Assembly: GCA_905234365.1 (NCBI GenBank)
Contig: CAJOHI010000011.1
Span: 1-36,620 of the forward strand
DNA length: 36,620 bases
Reading direction: 5' to 3'
From: an uncultured Selenomonadaceae bacterium
GTDB taxonomy: Bacteria; Bacillota; Negativicutes; Selenomonadales; Selenomonadaceae
The notes under the pieces are model-generated. The model saw only the letters and a list, made by a program, of their open reading frames with translations, was not told where the DNA came from and did no database searches. Below, in pieces: positions 8,073 to 17,138 of the stretch (position 1 is the first letter of the stretch; each line of letters starts with the position of its first letter). A program made the position numbers and the translations under genes.

Positions 8073-9080
8073 ATGCCGTTAATGAATACAAAGGCAATGT
8101 TTGACAAGGCTTATAATGGTGGTTATGCTATTGGTGCTTTCAACGTCAACAACATGGAAATCGTTCAAGGTATTACCGAAGCTGCTGGAGAGCTTAAAGC
8201 TCCAGTAATTCTTCAAGTTTCAAAAGGTGCTCGCGCCTATGCAAATCACACTTATCTTGTAAAATTAGTTGAAGCTGCCGTTAAAGAAAATCCAGATATT
8301 CCAATCGCTCTGCATCTTGATCATGGTGACACCTTTGAACTCTGTAAAAACTGTATCGATGGTGGCTTCACCTCCGTTATGATCGACGCTTCCTCCAAAC
8401 CATATGAGGAAAATGTCGAATTAACTCAAAAAGTTGTTGAATACGCTCATAAGTATGACGTAACTGTTGAAGCTGAGCTTGGAACTCTCGCAGGTATTGA
8501 AGACGAAGTTCAAGTTGAGCATGGCGCAGAAGCATACACCAAGCCAGAAGAAGTTGAAGATTTTGTAAAGAAGACCGGTTGCGATTCACTCGCAATAGCT
8601 ATTGGAACTTCACATGGTGCTTACAAGTTCACTCCGGAACAGTGCACTCGTAATGCTGAAGGTATCCTCGTTCCTCCACCTCTCAAATTCGAAGTTCTTG
8701 AAGCCTGCATGAAGAATATTCCTGGCTTCCCAATCGTCCTTCATGGCTCATCTTCAGTTCCTCAAGAGTTCGTTAAGATGGTCAACGATTACGGCGGAAA
8801 GATGCCGGATGCAGTTGGTATTCCTGAAGAACAACTTCGCAAAGCTGCAAAACTCGCAGTCTGCAAGATCAACATTGACTCTGATATTCGTCTTGCTCTC
8901 ACCGGTACACTTCGCAAATACTTCCACGATCATCCAGATCACTTTGACCCACGTCAATATCTTAAACCAGCTCGTGCGGCTGTCAAAGAGATGGTCGGTC
9001 ACAAGATTAAGGAAGTACTTGGTTGCGATGGACATGCTGCTGAGATTATTGAAGTTTATAACGCAAAATATAAGAAATAA
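8073..9080 (+). CDS. fba: Class II fructose-bisphosphate aldolase
   Basis: This zinc-dependent glycolytic and gluconeogenic enzyme interconverts fructose 1,6-bisphosphate with glyceraldehyde 3-phosphate and dihydroxyacetone phosphate. The 335-residue protein has the family start GAFNVNNMEIVQGI, the metal and catalytic motif ALHLDHGD (about 78-85), VEAELGTLAGIED, IGTSHGAYKF and the phosphate-binding HGSSSVPQEF. The sequence appears complete and catalytically intact. The ATG follows a near-perfect AGGAGG. It has its own promoter and terminator, so it is monocistronic, and its codon use (many CTC, TTC and CCA codons) suggests high expression relative to its neighbours. Confidence 0.96.
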   Translation: MPLMNTKAMFDKAYNGGYAIGAFNVNNMEIVQGITEAAGELKAPVILQVSKGARAYANHTYLVKLVEAAVKENPDIPIALHLDHGDTFELCKNCIDGGFTSVMIDASSKPYEENVELTQKVVEYAHKYDVTVEAELGTLAGIEDEVQVEHGAEAYTKPEEVEDFVKKTGCDSLAIAIGTSHGAYKFTPEQCTRNAEGILVPPPLKFEVLEACMKNIPGFPIVLHGSSSVPQEFVKMVNDYGGKMPDAVGIPEEQLRKAAKLAVCKINIDSDIRLALTGTLRKYFHDHPDHFDPRQYLKPARAAVKEMVGHKIKEVLGCDGHAAEIIEVYNAKYKK

Positions 9081-9131
9081 TTCTTCCTTTTAAAACTAAG
9101 TAAAAAATTTTTCGGATTAAAATAAAAAATA

Positions 9132-9160
9132 AAGACTGTCATTTGCTTGGCAGTCTTTTT
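9132..9160 (+). terminator. Intrinsic terminator after fba
   Basis: AAGACTGTC pairs with GGCAGTCTT (one G-T pair) around a short loop and is followed by a T run. It lies about 50 bp after the fba stop. Confidence 0.85.
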
Positions 9161-9287
9161 AACTTTACAACTTTGCAATATTTAAACACTTTACAAGAAA
9201 AATTATTTAATATTGTTGAAATTATCAAAACATAATGTTACAATATTAATTAGATTTTTAGTAGTTATTTATAAGGAGGATTTTATT

Positions 9288-10076
9288 ATGATGGACGATA
9301 AGGATTGGGAACTGTTTAAACAAAAATTAGATCAGAGAACCGGAATTGATTTACGGCTTTATAAAGAACCGCAGATGAAACGCCGTATCAGCAATCTTGT
9401 AACACGTGCTGAAATGGATTCGTTTGTAAAATATTTCGACAAAGTATCTCAAAATAAAGATGACTTCGCCGAATTTATTGAATATTTGACTATTAACGTC
9501 TCGGAATTTTTCCGTAATCCAGATAAATTTGATCTGATTGAGAAGGAAATTATTCCATATCTTATGAAAAGTTCACCAAAACTTAATATTTGGAGTGCCG
9601 GCTGTTCAATCGGTGCAGAACCTTATTCACTGTCAATAATTATGAAAGAATTAACGCCAAATGTTCGTCATAGAATCCTTGCTACTGACCTTGATATTGA
9701 TATTCTCTCAAAAGCCAGAAAAGGTGTTTACGCTGATAATGAAATTAAAGCAATGCGAGCAGATAGAAAAACCAAGTATTTCACAAAAACTGCCGACGGT
9801 AAATTTGCCGTTAAACCGGAAATAAAATCTGTTGTTGAGTTTAAGCGTCACAATCTTTTAAAGGATCCGTTTGAAAAGGGTTTTGATTTTATTCTTTGCC
9901 GAAATGTCGTTATCTACTTTACTGAGGAAGCAAAAGATCAGCTTTATACTAACTTTTTGGCGTCACTTAAACCAGGCGGTTTGCTTTTCGTTGGTGCAAC
10001 GGAAGCTATTCTCAATTTCCGTAAAATTGGATATACGAGCTATAAGCCGTTTTTCTATCAAAAGCCACTTAAGTAA
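9288..10076 (+). CDS. cheR: Chemotaxis protein methyltransferase CheR
   Basis: CheR uses S-adenosylmethionine to methylate glutamates on chemoreceptors, setting adaptation. This 262-residue protein has the all-helical N-terminal domain (about 1-75) and the SAM domain with IWSAGCSIGAEPYSL, ATDLDIDILSKARKGVY and FDFILCRNVVIYF, followed by LKPGGLLFVGATEAI. All are hallmark CheR motifs. The track starts 75 bases early. The ATG at 9288 is chosen because AAGGAGGA lies about 7 bases upstream. No other chemotaxis gene is in the window, and the next gene follows within about 20 bp. Confidence 0.93.
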   Translation: MMDDKDWELFKQKLDQRTGIDLRLYKEPQMKRRISNLVTRAEMDSFVKYFDKVSQNKDDFAEFIEYLTINVSEFFRNPDKFDLIEKEIIPYLMKSSPKLNIWSAGCSIGAEPYSLSIIMKELTPNVRHRILATDLDIDILSKARKGVYADNEIKAMRADRKTKYFTKTADGKFAVKPEIKSVVEFKRHNLLKDPFEKGFDFILCRNVVIYFTEEAKDQLYTNFLASLKPGGLLFVGATEAILNFRKIGYTSYKPFFYQKPLK

Positions 10077-10096
10077 AATAAATTGAGGTGCCGAAG

Positions 10097-11074
10097 ATGT
10101 ACGCAAATGAACAAATAGAGACCATAAATCGTGAAGATTTAAAAGTATTGCAACTGGAGCGCCTCAAAAAAACGGTTGAATGGGCGTATGAAAAAAGCGC
10201 TTATTACAATCAAGTTTTCAAAAAGCGTAAAATTAAACCAGATTGCATTCAATCATTGGAAGATATTCAAAAATTGCCGGTATTAAATCTCGCAACACTT
10301 CACCGAACAGACGCATTTGATATTTTGACTTTGCCGCTGTCAAGTGTCATGAGATTTAACCACGATATAGAATCAACCGGCGAATTGACTAAATTATACA
10401 CAAAAGCTGATATTGTAAAAAATGTTGAAATGATGGTGCGTTGTTTGATAGCAGCAGACGTTATCAGAGGTTCGGTTGTCGGAATACAAGGCGATTTATC
10501 TGATAGTAAATTTTTAGATGTCCTTTATGCTTTGGAGTCTATAGGCGTAACCGTTGTTCCTCTCGGTACGGATTATCGACAATGGCTGCGGCTTATGGAA
10601 CTTGTTAGTATAGACACTTTAATTACAACACCTCAACTCGTAATGCAGTTAGTCATTCAACTTCAAGCCGTTGGAAAAAATATTATTGATTATCCTATCT
10701 CGAAAATTTTCTGCATAAATACAAGCAATATTCAAAATCCACTGCAACAGCATATTCAAGAGCGTACAAATTCGATTGTTTATAATATGTTTGCTCCGCC
10801 GGAAATTGGTTTTGCCGGAATGATTTACCAATGCAGCGAAAGAAGCGGTTTACATTTGCAGGAAGATTATTATCTGCCAGAGTTGCTGCATTTTGACAGC
10901 GAAGAAGTTTTAAGCGAAAATGACAGAATGGGAGAACTTGTCATTACAACTCTTGCTGCACAAGCAATGCCTTTGATTCGCTATCGTACAGGTCAAGCTG
11001 TTCGCAGAATGAGTGATCCTTGCAAATGTGGAAGAACTTTTACGAGAATTGCAACACCTTACACGAGAAGTTAA
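10097..11074 (+). CDS. Truncated, degenerate phenylacetate-CoA-ligase-like protein
   Basis: The N-terminus (LERLKKTVEWAYEKSAYYNQVFKKRKIKPDCIQSLEDIQKLPVL) and the block MGELVITTLAAQAMPLIRYRTGQAVRRM...CKCGRTFTRI are characteristic of PaaK, an AMP-forming ligase often paired with IorAB. Two things are odd. It has about 325 residues where PaaK usually has about 430, lacking the C-terminal lid domain after the CxCGR motif. The expected nucleotide-binding SSGTTGKP loop reads ESTGELTKLYT. It is therefore unlikely to be a normal ligase and may be a decayed or repurposed paralogue. The ATG at 10097 is preferred over the GTG at 10088, which lies inside the GAGGTG ribosome site. It probably shares a transcript with cheR. 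Confidence 0.75.
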   Translation: MYANEQIETINREDLKVLQLERLKKTVEWAYEKSAYYNQVFKKRKIKPDCIQSLEDIQKLPVLNLATLHRTDAFDILTLPLSSVMRFNHDIESTGELTKLYTKADIVKNVEMMVRCLIAADVIRGSVVGIQGDLSDSKFLDVLYALESIGVTVVPLGTDYRQWLRLMELVSIDTLITTPQLVMQLVIQLQAVGKNIIDYPISKIFCINTSNIQNPLQQHIQERTNSIVYNMFAPPEIGFAGMIYQCSERSGLHLQEDYYLPELLHFDSEEVLSENDRMGELVITTLAAQAMPLIRYRTGQAVRRMSDPCKCGRTFTRIATPYTRS

Positions 11075-11102
11075 TTGAGAATTGGTAGTTTGGAGTTATA
11101 AA
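11075..11102 (+). promoter_or_regulatory. Possible promoter for sbcDC
   Basis: TTGAGA and TATAAA are separated by 16 bp, about 48 bp before the sbcD ATG. The match is moderate and the region is AT-rich, so chance is possible. Confidence 0.4.
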
Positions 11103-11149
11103 ATTTTTTCCGGCTGCCGATTCTTATTTTTATAAAGGTGATAAATCAC

Positions 11150-12280
11150 ATGAAATTTATACATACAGCAGATTGGCATTTAGGCAAAACTTTAAAAAAT
11201 CAGTCTTTGATTGAAGATCAGCGTTACATACTTAAAAAATTCTTGCAGATAGTCGATGATAATAAAGTTGACGCGATTGTAATTGCCGGCGACATTTATG
11301 ATAGAAATATTCCGCCGGAAGAAGCTGTGGATTTATTCAACTGGATTTTAAACAAGCTCATAATTGAACGCAATTTGCCTGTACTTTGTATTTCAGGCAA
11401 TCACGACAGCAAAAGCCGTTTAAATTTCGGCAGCAGAATTTTTGATAATTCAAATTTGCATATTCGGACAAAACTTATTGCTGATATGACGCCGGTTGTT
11501 TTAAATGATGATTATGGTGAAGTTTATTTTTCGTTAATTCCATATTTTGAGCCAATCGATGTTAAAAAACTTTTCAATCTTGATGATGAAACTGAATTAT
11601 CTTACGATGAGGCCGGAAAAATTCTCGTTGACGCTGCACGTTCAAAAATTCCGTCTAATTCTCGCAGCGTTGCTGTAACTCATGCTTTTATAACGGGCGG
11701 CGTCGAATCCGGTTCCGAAAAGAAATTGCCTGGCGGTCTCGGTCAAGTCAATCCTGCTCATTTCAAAGATTATAATTACACGGCGCTTGGTCATTTGCAT
11801 GGTTCAACTTTGACTAATAAAAATATCAGGTACAGCGGTTCTTTGTTGAAATATTCATTTGACGAAGAAAAACAATCAAAAAGTGTTACAATCGTTGAAA
11901 TTGATAGCAGCGGCAATGTTAAAGTTGATTATAATTTGCCATTGACACCGATCAGAGATGTCAGAGTTATTCGCGGCAGCATTGAAGACATTTTGAAAGT
12001 TGAGCCAAAGTCTGACGATTATATTTCTGTGCAGTACGAAGGTCTCAACGTACCAAATTTAAATGCAAAATTGCGTAATAAATTTATAAATCTGCTGGAA
12101 TTTAAACCGGCTGATAAAAATTCAGCGCAATTTGAAGATACAATAAAACGTCAAGAAAATATTTCCAATGTTGAGCTTTTCAAAAATTTTTTTAAGGCAA
12201 CGACCGGCGACAATTTGAACGAAGAAGAACTTTTTGCAGTTACAACACTGATTGAGGATATGGAAAAAAGCAATTATTAA
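11150..12280 (+). CDS. sbcD: Exonuclease SbcD (Mre11-type nuclease)
   Basis: SbcD is the nuclease subunit of SbcCD, which opens DNA hairpins and trims blocked double-strand ends. The metallophosphoesterase motifs are in order: FIHTADWHLGKT, IAGDIYDRNIPP, ISGNHDSKSRL, VTHAFITGG and LGHLHG, with metal-binding Asp and His residues present. The length of 376 residues is normal. The ATG at 11150 is favoured because AAAGGTG lies about 9 bases upstream; the track starts at the GTG within that site. sbcC follows after 40 bp, the usual operon order. Confidence 0.95.
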   Translation: MKFIHTADWHLGKTLKNQSLIEDQRYILKKFLQIVDDNKVDAIVIAGDIYDRNIPPEEAVDLFNWILNKLIIERNLPVLCISGNHDSKSRLNFGSRIFDNSNLHIRTKLIADMTPVVLNDDYGEVYFSLIPYFEPIDVKKLFNLDDETELSYDEAGKILVDAARSKIPSNSRSVAVTHAFITGGVESGSEKKLPGGLGQVNPAHFKDYNYTALGHLHGSTLTNKNIRYSGSLLKYSFDEEKQSKSVTIVEIDSSGNVKVDYNLPLTPIRDVRVIRGSIEDILKVEPKSDDYISVQYEGLNVPNLNAKLRNKFINLLEFKPADKNSAQFEDTIKRQENISNVELFKNFFKATTGDNLNEEELFAVTTLIEDMEKSNY

Positions 12281-12320
12281 TTTAAAGTGATATTGTTTAT
12301 TAATGAGTGAGGTATTTTAA

Positions 12321-14960
12321 ATGCGGCCAATCGAACTTAAAATTTCGGCTTTCGGACCATATGCAAACCGTCAATGTTTAAATTTTGCCAATGGATTAGC
12401 CGGAAGCAATTTATTTTTGATACACGGTCCAACTGGTTCCGGTAAGACTACAATTCTTGATGCAATGTTGTTTGCGCTTTACGGTAGCAATCGAATTGGC
12501 AATGGACGTGACGCAAAAATGATGCGCTCCGAACATGCCGACGCTGATACACCGACGGAAGTCGATTTTACGTTTGCACTTGGCGAAAAAAATTATAGAG
12601 TTAAACGGACTTTTTCGCCGGATTTGAAAAAGAGCAGTGCCGAGTTCTATGATTTAAACGGCAATTATGATGTTATAACCAAAAATGTTTCCGAACATAT
12701 TGAAAGTTTAATTGGATTCGGCAGTGAACAATTTAGACAGGTCATTTTGTTACAGCAAGGCGAGTTTAAAAAATTTTTGTTTTCCAAAACCAATGAGCGG
12801 CAAGGTATACTTGATGTGCTTTTTAATGCCAGTTTTTACAAAAAAGTTGAGGAGCAGCTAAAAAAGCAATCTGAAATATATAAAAATGAATTGGAAAAAA
12901 TTCAATCACAACGTCGAGAACGGCTTTCAGAATTTGAAGTTGAGAGCGAGGAAGATTTATTAAAACTCATAGAAACAACGGCAGAAGAAGTTAAACAAGC
13001 GCAAAATTTAATACAAGAGTTGGATAAATCACGCAAAACGGCACGAGATGAACTTGAAAAAGGTCGTACACTCTATCAAAAATTTGTTGAATTTGCCGAA
13101 GAAGTTGACAAATTAACTGCAGCAAATAAAGCACTTGAGAAGACCGCAGGAGAATTGCAGACGGCTAAAGTCGAATATGATAAGCAAAAGAATCTTGAAT
13201 CTGAGCGTAAACTTTACGAAAAAAATATTGATGAGCTTAAAAAAATTCGTGATCGTCTGTCTGAATTTCAAAAGGCAAAAAAAGATTTAGAAAACGCTGA
13301 GACACTTAAAATAAAAAAGACCGCTGAAATTGAAAAACTTAACAAAACTATGTCGGCTTATGAAAATCGACTCAATGAATTGGTCAACGAGACAAAATTT
13401 TTTTCCAAGTCAGCGGCAGATTTTGAAAAATATAACGCTTTATTCAAAGAATGTGAAGCACGAGATAAATTAGTCAAAGAAATTGAAAATTTGACTGCAC
13501 AAATTGAGTTAGCTCAAAAAAATTCCGCAATGATTGAGGAAAGGCGAGCCAATCAACAACGAAACGTTGAGCAGTTAAAAGAGTTTGCAAGATTAGGCAG
13601 AGCAGCACTTTTGGCAAAAGATTTGCAAGATGGTCAACCTTGCCCGGTTTGCGGTTCAACAATTCACCCAAAACTTGCCGTATCAAAAGAAATAATCCCA
13701 ACTGATGAAGAAATTCAGCGCAGTGAAGCGGAATTAGATAAACTCACTAAAAAAATGGCGGCAGCAGATAAAAAACTTGCGGAATATAATTCAAAATTGC
13801 AAATGCAGAAGGAGACGTTAGCGCAAAAAGGCGATGTCGACAATACCGAAGAAGTCAAAAAGAAACGTCAAGAGGCGCAGACGGCTAAAGAAAAATTCAA
13901 GGAAAGCAGCGAAAATTTTCAAAAAGGACAACAATTTTTTAAAGACGTTAAAGATGAATTGAAAGCCAAAGAAGATGAATATAAACAGACGGTTGAACTG
14001 GCTGCAAAATTGAAAGGCAGCATTAAAGAAATGGAACGCCAAATTGTTCAACAATATAGAGATGAAGGCGGCATTCAAAAATTGGAAGTTGAATTAAAAA
14101 ATGCTACGACAATTCTCAACGAAATGATGACAGCTTGGACAAAAGCGGAAAAAAATTATCAGTATCTCGAAAGGCAACTGGCAGCGCAAAAGTCAACCGT
14201 TAATGCAGTTAAAGAGGCACACGAGAAATTAGCTGAAGCCTTAAAAGACAAAGTAAAGCCGGATATTGAAGCGTTACAAAAAAAATCATCTGAAGCGGAT
14301 TCAGCTTGGATAACTCAAAATAAAAAGACTTCCGAATTAAATTCAAAATCCGAACGTCTCCAAAAAATTCTTCAAATACTTGGCAACATGGCGAAGCAAT
14401 CAGAACAATATGAAAAAGACTTTGCAATTTGGTCAAGACTTTCTAAGGTTGCAAATGGCGACAATGCACAGAGAATGAAATTTCAAACTTACATACTTAA
14501 TGCGATATTTCAACAAATCATTTATGAAGCAAATCAGCGGCTTAAAATTATGAGCGATGAGCGTTATCGACTGGAATATAAAGTACCGAAAAAAGTTGCA
14601 CAGAATAAATTTTACGGTCTTGATTTTGAAATTTATGACGAATTTACAGGCACAACACGACCGGTCGAAACGCTTTCCGGTGGCGAATCTTTTTTAGCGT
14701 CACTTTCTTTGGCACTTGGATTGGCGGACGTTGTGCAGAATAATGCAGGCGGAATTAAATTAGATACGATTTTTATTGATGAAGGCTTTGGGACACTCGA
14801 CGGCGATACTTTGGATATGACAATCAGAGCGCTGAACGATTTGCAAAAAGACGGTCGCCTGGTAGGAATTATTTCTCATGTTGAAGAATTAAAACAGCAA
14901 ATCAAATCTAAACTTGAGATTATAAAATATAAAACTGGCAGCTACGCTAAATTTACGTAA
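12321..14960 (+). CDS. sbcC: Exonuclease SbcC (Rad50-type ATPase)
   Basis: SbcC is the SMC-like ATPase partner of SbcD. The 879-residue protein has a Walker A near the N-terminus (GPTGSGKTTILDAM, about 33-46) and two long Lys/Glu-rich coiled coils around a zinc hook CPVCGS at about residue 440. The C-terminus has the ABC signature TLSGGESFLASLSLAL and Walker B DTIFIDEGFGTLD (about 815-830). All ATPase motifs are intact. It is somewhat shorter than the E. coli form of about 1050 residues, mainly in the coils, as is common in Firmicutes. The ATG follows GAGGT. The lptC-like gene begins 33 bp after the stop. Confidence 0.96.
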   Translation: MRPIELKISAFGPYANRQCLNFANGLAGSNLFLIHGPTGSGKTTILDAMLFALYGSNRIGNGRDAKMMRSEHADADTPTEVDFTFALGEKNYRVKRTFSPDLKKSSAEFYDLNGNYDVITKNVSEHIESLIGFGSEQFRQVILLQQGEFKKFLFSKTNERQGILDVLFNASFYKKVEEQLKKQSEIYKNELEKIQSQRRERLSEFEVESEEDLLKLIETTAEEVKQAQNLIQELDKSRKTARDELEKGRTLYQKFVEFAEEVDKLTAANKALEKTAGELQTAKVEYDKQKNLESERKLYEKNIDELKKIRDRLSEFQKAKKDLENAETLKIKKTAEIEKLNKTMSAYENRLNELVNETKFFSKSAADFEKYNALFKECEARDKLVKEIENLTAQIELAQKNSAMIEERRANQQRNVEQLKEFARLGRAALLAKDLQDGQPCPVCGSTIHPKLAVSKEIIPTDEEIQRSEAELDKLTKKMAAADKKLAEYNSKLQMQKETLAQKGDVDNTEEVKKKRQEAQTAKEKFKESSENFQKGQQFFKDVKDELKAKEDEYKQTVELAAKLKGSIKEMERQIVQQYRDEGGIQKLEVELKNATTILNEMMTAWTKAEKNYQYLERQLAAQKSTVNAVKEAHEKLAEALKDKVKPDIEALQKKSSEADSAWITQNKKTSELNSKSERLQKILQILGNMAKQSEQYEKDFAIWSRLSKVANGDNAQRMKFQTYILNAIFQQIIYEANQRLKIMSDERYRLEYKVPKKVAQNKFYGLDFEIYDEFTGTTRPVETLSGGESFLASLSLALGLADVVQNNAGGIKLDTIFIDEGFGTLDGDTLDMTIRALNDLQKDGRLVGIISHVEELKQQIKSKLEIIKYKTGSYAKFT

Positions 14961-14993
14961 TAATTCGTAGATTGTCAAATTAGGACAGGTGTT

Positions 14994-15557
14994 ATGAGTT
15001 CAAGAGGAAAAATTTTATTATCAATATTTGGCATAGCTTTTGTTGCGCTTATAATTTGGGTTGTTCAAACGACGCCGGATTCTCCACCGCCGATTGATAA
15101 AGTTAAGCCGCCTACAAGCATGGAATATGAAGGCAATACAATCAGCGAAGAAGTCAACGGCGTAAAAATTTGGGATTTAACGGCGGATAAAGTCACGATA
15201 GATATAAAGACTCAAAATGCAGAACTTCAAAATATAGTTGGTCATTTTTATCAAGAAGACGGAAAATCCATTGAGTTAAACGCTGATTATGGAACTTACG
15301 AAAACGATAATAAAAATGTACATGTTGAAGGTCATGTTATTGTTACAACAAGTGAAGGAGCAAAGTTGACAAGTGGAAAGTTAGATTGGATTAGCAAAGA
15401 TGAAATTTTAATTGCGAGTGACAAAGTTAAAATTTTAAAAGATGATGTTCAGGCAACAGGTGACAGAGCCGAGAGTAAAGACGGTTTTCGACGTTTTCTG
15501 CTCAAAGGTCGTGCACATATAATTAAAGGTATTAAAAATAATTCGGAAAATAAATAA
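14994..15557 (+). CDS. LptC-like LPS transport protein
   Basis: LptC anchors in the inner membrane and passes LPS from the LptBFG transporter to the periplasmic LptA bridge. This 187-residue protein has a short basic N-terminus, one membrane anchor (LLSIFGIAFVALIIWVV, about 8-24), and a periplasmic region of beta-jellyroll repeats (ADKVTIDIKTQNAELQNIVGHFY, NADYGTYENDNKNVHVEGHVIVTT, KLTSGKLDWISKDEILIASDKVKIL). That matches the LptC/YrbK family. It is strong evidence for an outer membrane. The ATG follows AGGACAGGTG. Lying between sbcC and rfbD, away from the other lpt genes, is unusual. Confidence 0.8.
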   Translation: MSSRGKILLSIFGIAFVALIIWVVQTTPDSPPPIDKVKPPTSMEYEGNTISEEVNGVKIWDLTADKVTIDIKTQNAELQNIVGHFYQEDGKSIELNADYGTYENDNKNVHVEGHVIVTTSEGAKLTSGKLDWISKDEILIASDKVKILKDDVQATGDRAESKDGFRRFLLKGRAHIIKGIKNNSENK

Positions 15558-15562
15558 AATTA

Positions 15563-15571
15563 TGTTATAAT
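15563..15571 (+). promoter_or_regulatory. Extended -10 promoter upstream of rfbD-like gene
   Basis: TGTTATAAT is a perfect extended -10, 34 bp before the rfbD start. No good -35 box lies upstream. Confidence 0.4.
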
Positions 15572-15604
15572 AAGGGTATTAAATATCAGGAAAGTGTGAT
15601 ACAA

Positions 15605-16468
15605 ATGAAAGTATTGGTGACAGGAATTACCGGTCAGCTTGGTTTTGATGTTTTAAATGAATTGCATAATAGAAATATCGAAGTTATCGGAACCGCAAGA
15701 AAAGATTTTGACTTGACAAATGAAAATAATATCATAGATTTTATAACGGCTAAAAAACCTAATGCCGTCATTCATTGTGCAGCGTATACTGCTGTTGATA
15801 AGGCAGAAGATGAACCAGAATTGGCAATGAAGGTCAACGGAGCGGCAACCGAAGCTATCGCTAAGGTCTGCCATGACATTAACGCCAAGATGATTTACAT
15901 CAGTACAGATTATGTATTTCCGGGCAATGGCGATAAACCTTATGAAATTGACGATGAAAAAAATCCGCCTAATGCGTACGGTCTTTCTAAACTTGCCGGC
16001 GAAGAAGCAGTTATAAAAAATCTCGACAAATATTTTATTGTAAGAATTTCTTGGGTGTTTGGGCTTAATGGCAAAAATTTTGTAAAAACCATGCTTCGGT
16101 TAAGTGCGACAAAAGATAAATTGACAGTTGTCAACGATCAGATTGGTTCGCCTACGTTTACTGCAGATCTTGCAAATTTGCTGGTTGATATGATTCAAAC
16201 TGATAAATATGGCATTTATCACGCGACAAATGAAGGTTTCTGTTCTTGGGCTGAATTTGCTGCGGAAATTTTTAGACAGGCAGATATCAATACTGAAGTT
16301 ATTCCGATACCTTCGAGTGCTTATCCGACAAGAGCGATTAGACCTAAAAACTCACGCTTGAGCAAAAAGAGTCTTGATAAAGCCGGTTTTAAGCGACTGC
16401 CAAGTTGGAAAGACGCAGTTGGACGTTATTTGATTGAGTTATCATCAGTGGAAACTTTAAAAGGTTAA
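15605..16468 (+). CDS. rfbD: dTDP-4-dehydrorhamnose reductase
   Basis: This NAD(P)H-dependent SDR enzyme catalyses the last step of dTDP-L-rhamnose synthesis, which feeds O-antigen and other surface glycans. The 287-residue protein has the nucleotide-binding loop VTGITGQLGFDV, VIHCAAYTAVDKAEDEPE, YISTDYVFPG, the catalytic YGLSKLAGE and RISWVFG...NFVKTM. All are diagnostic and in normal order. The ATG at 15605 is preferred over the GTG at 15596 because AGGAAAGTG lies at an acceptable distance. No other rhamnose genes (rfbA, rfbB, rfbC) are in the window. Confidence 0.92.
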   Translation: MKVLVTGITGQLGFDVLNELHNRNIEVIGTARKDFDLTNENNIIDFITAKKPNAVIHCAAYTAVDKAEDEPELAMKVNGAATEAIAKVCHDINAKMIYISTDYVFPGNGDKPYEIDDEKNPPNAYGLSKLAGEEAVIKNLDKYFIVRISWVFGLNGKNFVKTMLRLSATKDKLTVVNDQIGSPTFTADLANLLVDMIQTDKYGIYHATNEGFCSWAEFAAEIFRQADINTEVIPIPSSAYPTRAIRPKNSRLSKKSLDKAGFKRLPSWKDAVGRYLIELSSVETLKG

Positions 16469-16508
16469 AATTTTAACTGAATTTGTGTTGAATGAGAGGT
16501 GAGCAGCA

Positions 16509-17129
16509 ATGCGGCTTGAAGAATATTTAGTCGAACTTCAAAAAGTATCAACTTTAAGTTTGGTGCAGGAACGAGAATTGTGGCGACAATTTAAAATTCA
16601 TCAGAATACCGCAGCAAGGCAAAAATTGATTGAGTCGTATCAGCCGCTCGTCTTTAAAACCGCAATGCCATATCGTGATATGGAAAATATTATGGACGTG
16701 ATTCAGGAAGGCACCGTCGGACTGATCGAGGCGGTTGAAAGTTATGACTTCAGTCGAGGTGTAGCCTTTAGTCTTTATGCGGTGCACAGAATACGTGGAC
16801 GAATGATTGATTTTTTGCGTCGCGAAGGCAAAGTTGACTTGCCATGTGAAGCTATGGATTTTACTGAACAAGCTATAAACTTTGCGGACTCAATGCCGAC
16901 AATATTTGAGCAAGTTGAAACGCACGAAATGATTGAGCGATTGCGAAAGGCCATGAACAGGTTGCCGCAAAACGAAAGGGCGGTACTTGAAAGCATATAT
17001 CTTGAGAGCGAGGAAGCAAGGACCGTAGCGCGGAAGCTGGAATTGAGCATATCGCATATATATAGACTTCAAAAACAAGGTATCCGGCGCATTCGCGGCA
17101 TGTTATCAAGGTTTATGCAAAAGTTTTGA
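16509..17129 (+). CDS. Small sigma-70-family RNA polymerase sigma factor
   Basis: This 206-residue protein has sigma region 2 (LIESYQPLVFKTA, IMDVIQEGTVGLIEAVESYDFSRGVAFSLYAVHRIRGRMIDFLRR) and region 4 (MNRLPQNERAVLESIYLESEEARTVARKLELSISHIYRLQKQGIRRIR). Region 2 resembles FliA/SigB-type factors, but a clear region 3 is missing between them, so it is not classed as FliA. It presumably directs polymerase to a small regulon that is not evident here. GAGGTGA precedes the ATG. The ROK kinase begins 9 bp after the stop with its ribosome site overlapping this gene's end, so the pair is likely co-translated. No anti-sigma gene is adjacent. Confidence 0.85.
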   Translation: MRLEEYLVELQKVSTLSLVQERELWRQFKIHQNTAARQKLIESYQPLVFKTAMPYRDMENIMDVIQEGTVGLIEAVESYDFSRGVAFSLYAVHRIRGRMIDFLRREGKVDLPCEAMDFTEQAINFADSMPTIFEQVETHEMIERLRKAMNRLPQNERAVLESIYLESEEARTVARKLELSISHIYRLQKQGIRRIRGMLSRFMQKF

Positions 17130-17138
17130 GGTGATTCG

